From the NCBI GenBank assembly GCA_958346935.1, contig CATVTM010000076.1, forward strand, positions 1 through 9,137: a stretch of 9,137 bases of DNA, written 5' to 3'. The notes beneath the pieces are model-generated. The model was not told where the DNA came from, searched no databases, and worked only from the letters and a program-made list of their open reading frames with translations. The stretch's first letter is position 1, and each line of letters begins with the position of its first letter. Below, piece after piece: positions 5,690 through 9,137 of this stretch. Position numbers and translations under genes: made by a program. The stretch is from an uncultured Collinsella sp. (GTDB taxonomy: Bacteria; Actinomycetota; Coriobacteriia; Coriobacteriales; Coriobacteriaceae).

Positions 5690-6934
5690 CTACGCGGCAG
5701 GCAGCTCGATGGTAAAGACGGTATGCTCGGGCGTCGATTCGCACGCGATGGTACCGCCATGCGCGCATACGATCTCCTTGGCGATGGCAAGCCCCAGTCC
5801 AGCGCCGCCGCGATTGGTCGCACGCGCTGCATCCAGGCGATAAAACTTCTCAAAGATCACCTTGAGCTTTGGCTCAGGGATCGGATCGCCCTGGTTCACA
5901 AATCGTACGCGTACGCCACCGTCGCCCAAACGCCTGGCCTCGATCGTGATCATCGAGCCTTCATAGCTATAGGCGACGGCGTTTTTCATGATGTTGTTGA
6001 ATACGCGCGCCATCTTGTCGCCGTCCACGAGCACCGTCAGGTCCTCGCGAATATCAACTTGGGCTTCCTTATGCTGCTCGTTGAGGATGGGATAGAACTC
6101 GTCAGCCACCTGAGCCAGCAGCAACCCCAGATCAACATAGCCGCGCGTGAGCACGATATCGTGGAAGTCAAAGCGCGTGATGTCGAAGAACTCCTCGATG
6201 AGCGCATCGAGCCGGTGCGCCTTGTCGAGAGCCACGCCCGTAAAGCGCGCACGTTGCTCAACCGGCAGCTCAGGAGCCTCTTGCAGCAGCGAAAGATAGC
6301 CCACCACGCTGGCAAGCGGAGTGCGTAGGTCATGCGCCAAGTACGTGACCAGATCGTCCTTGCGATGCGACTCGTCACGCAGAGCTTGCTGCACCTTGCG
6401 CTCACGGTCACGCACGCGGTTAAGGGCGCCCTCGACCTCCAAGAAGTCGCCGTCGATGTTGTCCCAGGTGTCGGGGTGATCGATCAGGCGATCTTGAATA
6501 CGAGCGGCCAGCACACAATCGGCATGCTGCTCGCCTTGCTCATAACCCTGGTAATACAGGGCGCGCCCGCAAAAGAACAGGACACAGACGGCGAGCGCCA
6601 GCACAAAGCCAAGCATGTTGAATACAAAGCCGGCATCGAACAACACCGGCCCTTCGATGCCGCCGAGCGCCATGGCCCCGATCGCCAGCGTAATTGTCCA
6701 CGCGGCACCGCCGATTACCACGCAGCGGCGAACGATTTCGAATCGATCGATCAGCAAAAAGCCAATGAGCAGAACTGCCAGGATGCCAACGATATTGTCA
6801 ATACCAATGAGTAGCAGACTCAGCAAAAAGAGCAGCACCGTCGCGAGCGCGCGGTTGTCGACGACCGCCCTTATGTATTCAAAGAGTCGATCGGGCACCT
6901 CGAATACCCGTCTATCGTCTTTTGTCATATCCAC
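5690..6934 (-). CDS. VanS-like sensor histidine kinase
   Basis: This 414-residue kinase has a membrane part with up to four hydrophobic helices (about 29-47, 49-64, 72-91 and 102-123) joined by short loops. It therefore has almost no extracytoplasmic sensor domain. A coiled linker (about 165-190) leads to the H-box Y-L-A-H201-D-L-R-T-P-L-A-S-V-V-G-Y-L-S-L-L. Next come L-D-K-A-H-R-L-D-A-L-I-E-E-F-F-D-I-T-R-F, an N-box with N314 and N318, and F-E-K-F-Y-R-L-D with G-G-A-G-L-G-L-A-I-A-K-E-I. These blocks are close to VanS kinases of glycopeptide-resistance loci and their chromosomal relatives. The G1 aspartate appears as N347-Q-G-D, as in VanS-type proteins. The start ATG at 6934 follows GGGGAAG, 19 bases after the regulator stop. 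Its ligand is unknown; an envelope or peptidoglycan signal is an inference from the family and the neighbouring carboxypeptidase. Confidence 0.9.
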   Translation of the reverse strand: MDMTKDDRRVFEVPDRLFEYIRAVVDNRALATVLLFLLSLLLIGIDNIVGILAVLLIGFLLIDRFEIVRRCVVIGGAAWTITLAIGAMALGGIEGPVLFDAGFVFNMLGFVLALAVCVLFFCGRALYYQGYEQGEQHADCVLAARIQDRLIDHPDTWDNIDGDFLEVEGALNRVRDRERKVQQALRDESHRKDDLVTYLAHDLRTPLASVVGYLSLLQEAPELPVEQRARFTGVALDKAHRLDALIEEFFDITRFDFHDIVLTRGYVDLGLLLAQVADEFYPILNEQHKEAQVDIREDLTVLVDGDKMARVFNNIMKNAVAYSYEGSMITIEARRLGDGGVRVRFVNQGDPIPEPKLKVIFEKFYRLDAARATNRGGAGLGLAIAKEIVCAHGGTIACESTPEHTVFTIELPAA

Positions 6935-6953
6935 TTCCCCACCACCAAAGGCG

Positions 6954-7649
6954 TTATTCGATTATGTAGCCGACGCCCCAGACGTTTTTGATAAAGCGCG
7001 GCTTTTGGGCATCATCGCCGATCTTTTCGCGCAGATGGCGGATGTGCACCATCACCGTATTGTTGGAGCCGGGCATAAAGTCCTCGTTCCACACCGCGCG
7101 GAACAGGTCCCCCACGGCCACCACGCTGCCGCGATGCTCGACCAGATACAGCAAGATGGAATACTCGATGGGCGTGAGGCGCACCGGTGCACCGTCCACC
7201 GTTACGGAACGGGCATCGCGGTTGATCTCGAGGCCATCGAGCTGGATGGTCGGCGATTCGACCGCCTGTGCGCGGCTGCCGTAGCTGGTGTAACGACGGA
7301 GTTGAGCATGAACGCGCGCTATGAGCTCCAGCGGACGGAACGGCTTGACCACGTAATCGTCTGCACCCAGTGAGAGGCCCTCGATCTTATCCTGCTGGGC
7401 ATCGCGCGCCGTCAGCATAATAACGGGATAGGTATGGCCAGCGCGGATGGTGCGCAGCAACTCAAAGCCGTCGATATCGGGCAGCATGACGTCCAGCAGC
7501 GCCAGATCGAACTCCTGCTCCAAAATCGCCTTGGCAGCATCTGCTCCGCTATAGGCAATCTGAACATCAAAGCCCTCTTTTGTAAGGTAGATACCGACCA
7601 GGTCGGCGATGGCCTTCTCGTCATCAACTACCAAAATGCGCTCATTCAT
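6954..7649 (-). CDS. VanR-like OmpR-family response regulator
   Basis: This 231-residue regulator has a receiver domain with acidic pocket D9/D10/E11, phospho-acceptor D53 (L-L-D-V-M-L-P), T80 and K102. It is followed by V-K-P-F-R-P-L-E-L-I-A-R-V-H-A-Q-L-R-R-Y, a stretch strongly reminiscent of VanR. The C-terminal winged helix (about 135-230) has L-T-P-I-E-Y-S-I-L-L-Y-L-V, N-N-T-V-M-V-H-I-R-H-L-R-E-K-I and V-W-G-V-G-Y-I-I. It should be phosphorylated by the kinase encoded 19 bases downstream. The ATG at 7649 has AGGAG 5 bases upstream. It is the first gene of the minus-strand block and is transcribed divergently from the D,D-carboxypeptidase gene, which makes that gene the obvious candidate target. 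No vanH, vanA/B or vanX genes are visible, so this should not be read as a resistance determinant. Confidence 0.92.
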   Translation of the reverse strand: MNERILVVDDEKAIADLVGIYLTKEGFDVQIAYSGADAAKAILEQEFDLALLDVMLPDIDGFELLRTIRAGHTYPVIMLTARDAQQDKIEGLSLGADDYVVKPFRPLELIARVHAQLRRYTSYGSRAQAVESPTIQLDGLEINRDARSVTVDGAPVRLTPIEYSILLYLVEHRGSVVAVGDLFRAVWNEDFMPGSNNTVMVHIRHLREKIGDDAQKPRFIKNVWGVGYIIE

Positions 7650-7669
7650 GCGTGCTCCTCTCGCGCTCC

Positions 7670-7675
7670 ATTATG
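7670..7675 (-). promoter_or_regulatory. Candidate -10 element of the response regulator gene
   Basis: CATAAT on the minus strand matches 5 of 6 consensus positions, with its 3' end 20 bases upstream of the regulator ATG. At the expected distance upstream there is only TGTGTG, a poor -35, which is what an activator-dependent promoter would look like. Confidence 0.45.
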
Positions 7676-7713
7676 CCCGAGGCAGCGCGCGCCACACACA
7701 ACAAGCGTGGGTG

Positions 7714-7730
7714 ATTAAGTCGACCTTAAG
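7714..7730. promoter_or_regulatory. Paired TTAAG motif, candidate response-regulator binding site
   Basis: TTAAG at 7715-7719 recurs at 7726-7730, an 11-base period. Because CTTAA is also the reverse complement of TTAAG, 7715-7729 is at the same time an inverted repeat with a 5-base spacer. The site lies about 50-65 bases upstream of the predicted regulator transcript start and about 85-100 upstream of the one for the carboxypeptidase. OmpR-family activators often bind at such positions as two half-sites one helical turn apart. Confidence 0.4.
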
Positions 7731-7803
7731 CACCTATGCGTCCGTTCGGGCGCAGACATGGGCCGCGCACGCCCGCGCACTGATTGTCCACGCCGGTAAA
7801 CGA

Positions 7804-7809
7804 TATACT
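7804..7809 (+). promoter_or_regulatory. Candidate -10 element of the carboxypeptidase gene
   Basis: TATACT matches 5 of 6 consensus positions and would give a leader of about 33 bases before the GTG start. The best -35-like hexamer, TTGTCC at 7784-7789, is only 14 bases away, too close for a standard promoter, so help from an activator is plausible. Confidence 0.4.
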
Positions 7810-7848
7810 TTGAACTCTAAAGAGACCATCCCGTCGAAAGCGAAATCT

Positions 7849-9137
7849 GTGAAGACCCTTAGTTCTCTTGTAAAGCGCTCCGCGCAACTGATCGCCGGCA
7901 TTGCCTGCGCTCTCGCCCTTGCTGCCGGCGTGCCGTCTATCGCCAACGCCCAGGTGCTTACGACTGATATCGTTTGCGGCAAGACCGCCGACGCCCGCGG
8001 CATCACGGCCGAGAATCTGCCCGATATCGATGCGACCAATGCGCTCGTCATGGGCAAAGACGGCACCGTCTACTACGGGCGCGGCGCCGACGAGCAGGTC
8101 AAGATCGCCTCAATTACCAAGGTCATGACTGCGATCCTGACCGTCGAGAACTGCAAAATGGACGAGAAGGTCACGGTGAGCAATGCTGCCGCCACCGTAG
8201 GCAACTCGACCGCCGGCCTGCTCGAAGGCGACGAGCTCACCGTGGAGCAAGCTCTGCGCGGTCTGATGATCCCCTCGGGCAACGATGCCGCCATCGCGCT
8301 TGCCGAGCACGTGGGCAAAAAGATCGACCCCAAGACCAAGGACGCCGTGGCCACCTTTGTAAAGGCCATGAACGAGCGCGCTAAAAAGCTCGGCTGCACG
8401 GGAACGCTTTTTGAGAATCCGCACGGTCTGGACTTTGATGAGTGGGCCGGTAACATGCACTCCACCGCGCACGATGTAGCCCTGATGATGCAGGAGGCAA
8501 TGAAGAACGACACGTTCCGCGAAATCGTGGCGAGCGATGATTCCTGGATTGAGGTTACGGGCGCCGACGGTTCCGACCATTCGCATTCCATGGATACGCA
8601 CAATGAGCTGCTGGGGCAGGACGGCAATATCGGCGGTAAGACCGGCACCACCGACGATGCCGGCTATTGCTTTACGGGAGCCTACAACCGCGATGGCGAC
8701 GAGACCTACACCGTCGTCTTGAACTCCAGCACCACCGATCAGCGCTTTGCCGACACGGCCGCCCTTGCCAACTGGTACTACGGCCACAAGGTGACGGTTG
8801 CGATCGCCAACACGCAGGAAAAGACCGCCAACGGCAATCCGCTCATCGCGCGCATCAGCCAGACCGACTGGACGGACAAGACGATCGATGCCACGCTCGC
8901 CGATCCCGCAGCTCAGGCGACCGTCTTTGCGCTTGCCGGAGAGGTGACCGAGAAGGTTACCTATGATGACCTTTCGGGCACGGTACATGTGGGCGACAAG
9001 GTGGGTAGCGTGACGCTCAAGCAAGACGGCACCAAGATCGCCGTCATGGATTTGGTTGCCGACGAAGAAGGCTCGGGGCCGAATCCCATTGAGTGGCTCC
9101 TTGTGAAGCTCGACCGCCTGGGCCGCCGCATCGACAA
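7849..9137 (+). CDS. Secreted D-alanyl-D-alanine carboxypeptidase, PBP5/DacA-like (peptidase family S11), C-terminus cut by window edge
   Basis: The 429 visible codons have no stop. A Sec signal peptide (M-K-T-L-S-S-L-V-K-R, then a hydrophobic core) ends at I-A-N-A, with probable cleavage after Ala34. The catalytic domain has all three penicillin-binding motifs: S88-I-T-K91 (nucleophile Ser88), S143-G-N145 and K264-T-G266-T. The blocks L-M-I-P-S-G-N-D-A-A and F-E-N-P-H-G-L-D fit family S11. This enzyme removes the terminal D-Ala from peptidoglycan pentapeptides outside the membrane. Residues about 316-405 resemble the beta-rich C-terminal domain of PBP5. The hydrophobic stretch P-I-E-W-L-L-V near the edge may begin a membrane anchor. 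The start is the GTG at 7849: it places the signal peptide correctly, has a modest GAAAG upstream, and there is no ATG before residue 68. An in-frame TTG at 7810 is less likely. Confidence 0.93.
   Translation, partial: MKTLSSLVKRSAQLIAGIACALALAAGVPSIANAQVLTTDIVCGKTADARGITAENLPDIDATNALVMGKDGTVYYGRGADEQVKIASITKVMTAILTVENCKMDEKVTVSNAAATVGNSTAGLLEGDELTVEQALRGLMIPSGNDAAIALAEHVGKKIDPKTKDAVATFVKAMNERAKKLGCTGTLFENPHGLDFDEWAGNMHSTAHDVALMMQEAMKNDTFREIVASDDSWIEVTGADGSDHSHSMDTHNELLGQDGNIGGKTGTTDDAGYCFTGAYNRDGDETYTVVLNSSTTDQRFADTAALANWYYGHKVTVAIANTQEKTANGNPLIARISQTDWTDKTIDATLADPAAQATVFALAGEVTEKVTYDDLSGTVHVGDKVGSVTLKQDGTKIAVMDLVADEEGSGPNPIEWLLVKLDRLGRRID

Noticed and set aside
5690..7649. Glycopeptide (vancomycin) resistance locus
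   Set aside because: Only the two-component pair resembles van genes. No vanH, ligase, vanX or vanY of the resistance type is visible, and VanRS-like pairs are widespread without resistance.
7685..7700. Alternating purine-pyrimidine run (GCGCGCGC then CACACACA) in the divergent region
   Set aside because: It is short and interrupted, and composition alone can explain it. There is no evidence of a structural role.
8110..9024. A 304-codon open frame on the minus strand, opposite the carboxypeptidase gene
   Set aside because: The plus strand encodes a complete signal peptide and all three penicillin-binding motifs here. The antisense frame shows no recognisable domain and is an expected by-product of GC-rich codon use.

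Overview
The window is GC-rich, gene-dense bacterial chromosome. It probably comes from an anaerobic actinobacterium of the Coriobacteriia (Collinsella-like); this is inferred from base composition, gene families and style, because no marker gene is present. Nine protein genes fill nearly all of it. Eight lie on the minus strand and one on the plus strand. I see no RNA genes, insertion sequences, CRISPR arrays or phage genes.

The layout is easiest to read in transcription order, from right to left on the minus strand. (1) A VanR/VanS-type two-component system (7649-5690) opens the block. It is transcribed divergently from a secreted penicillin-binding-protein-type D-alanyl-D-alanine carboxypeptidase (7849 to the right edge, plus strand). 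The roughly 200-base divergent region between them holds a paired TTAAG motif and recognisable -10 elements. (2) The phosphate block follows: PstB, the ATPase of the phosphate ABC transporter (5586-4711), then PhoB (4646-3918) and PhoR (3914-2490). Just upstream of pstB is a tandem 11-base direct repeat that resembles a PHO box. A 14-base perfect palindrome lies between pstB and phoB. The partners pstS, pstC, pstA and phoU are absent from the window. (3) After a hairpin that could terminate phoR transcription comes a capsule/exopolysaccharide control operon with its own candidate promoter. It encodes a Wzz/CpsC-type membrane modulator (2294-1638), a BY-type tyrosine autokinase (1635-898) and a PHP-family phosphotyrosine phosphatase (880-230). 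A GNAT acetyltransferase (190 to the left edge) follows and is cut by the window.

Taken together, the region reads as a cell-envelope signalling cluster. It has one sensor system next to a peptidoglycan-trimming enzyme, one phosphate-starvation system coupled to a transporter ATPase, and one tyrosine phosphorylation switch for surface polysaccharide. Each gene belongs to a known family. The interesting points are the arrangement (a VanRS-like pair without visible resistance genes beside a D,D-carboxypeptidase, and pstB without its permease genes) and the short repeats in the control regions. I found no convincing evidence of a wholly new system.
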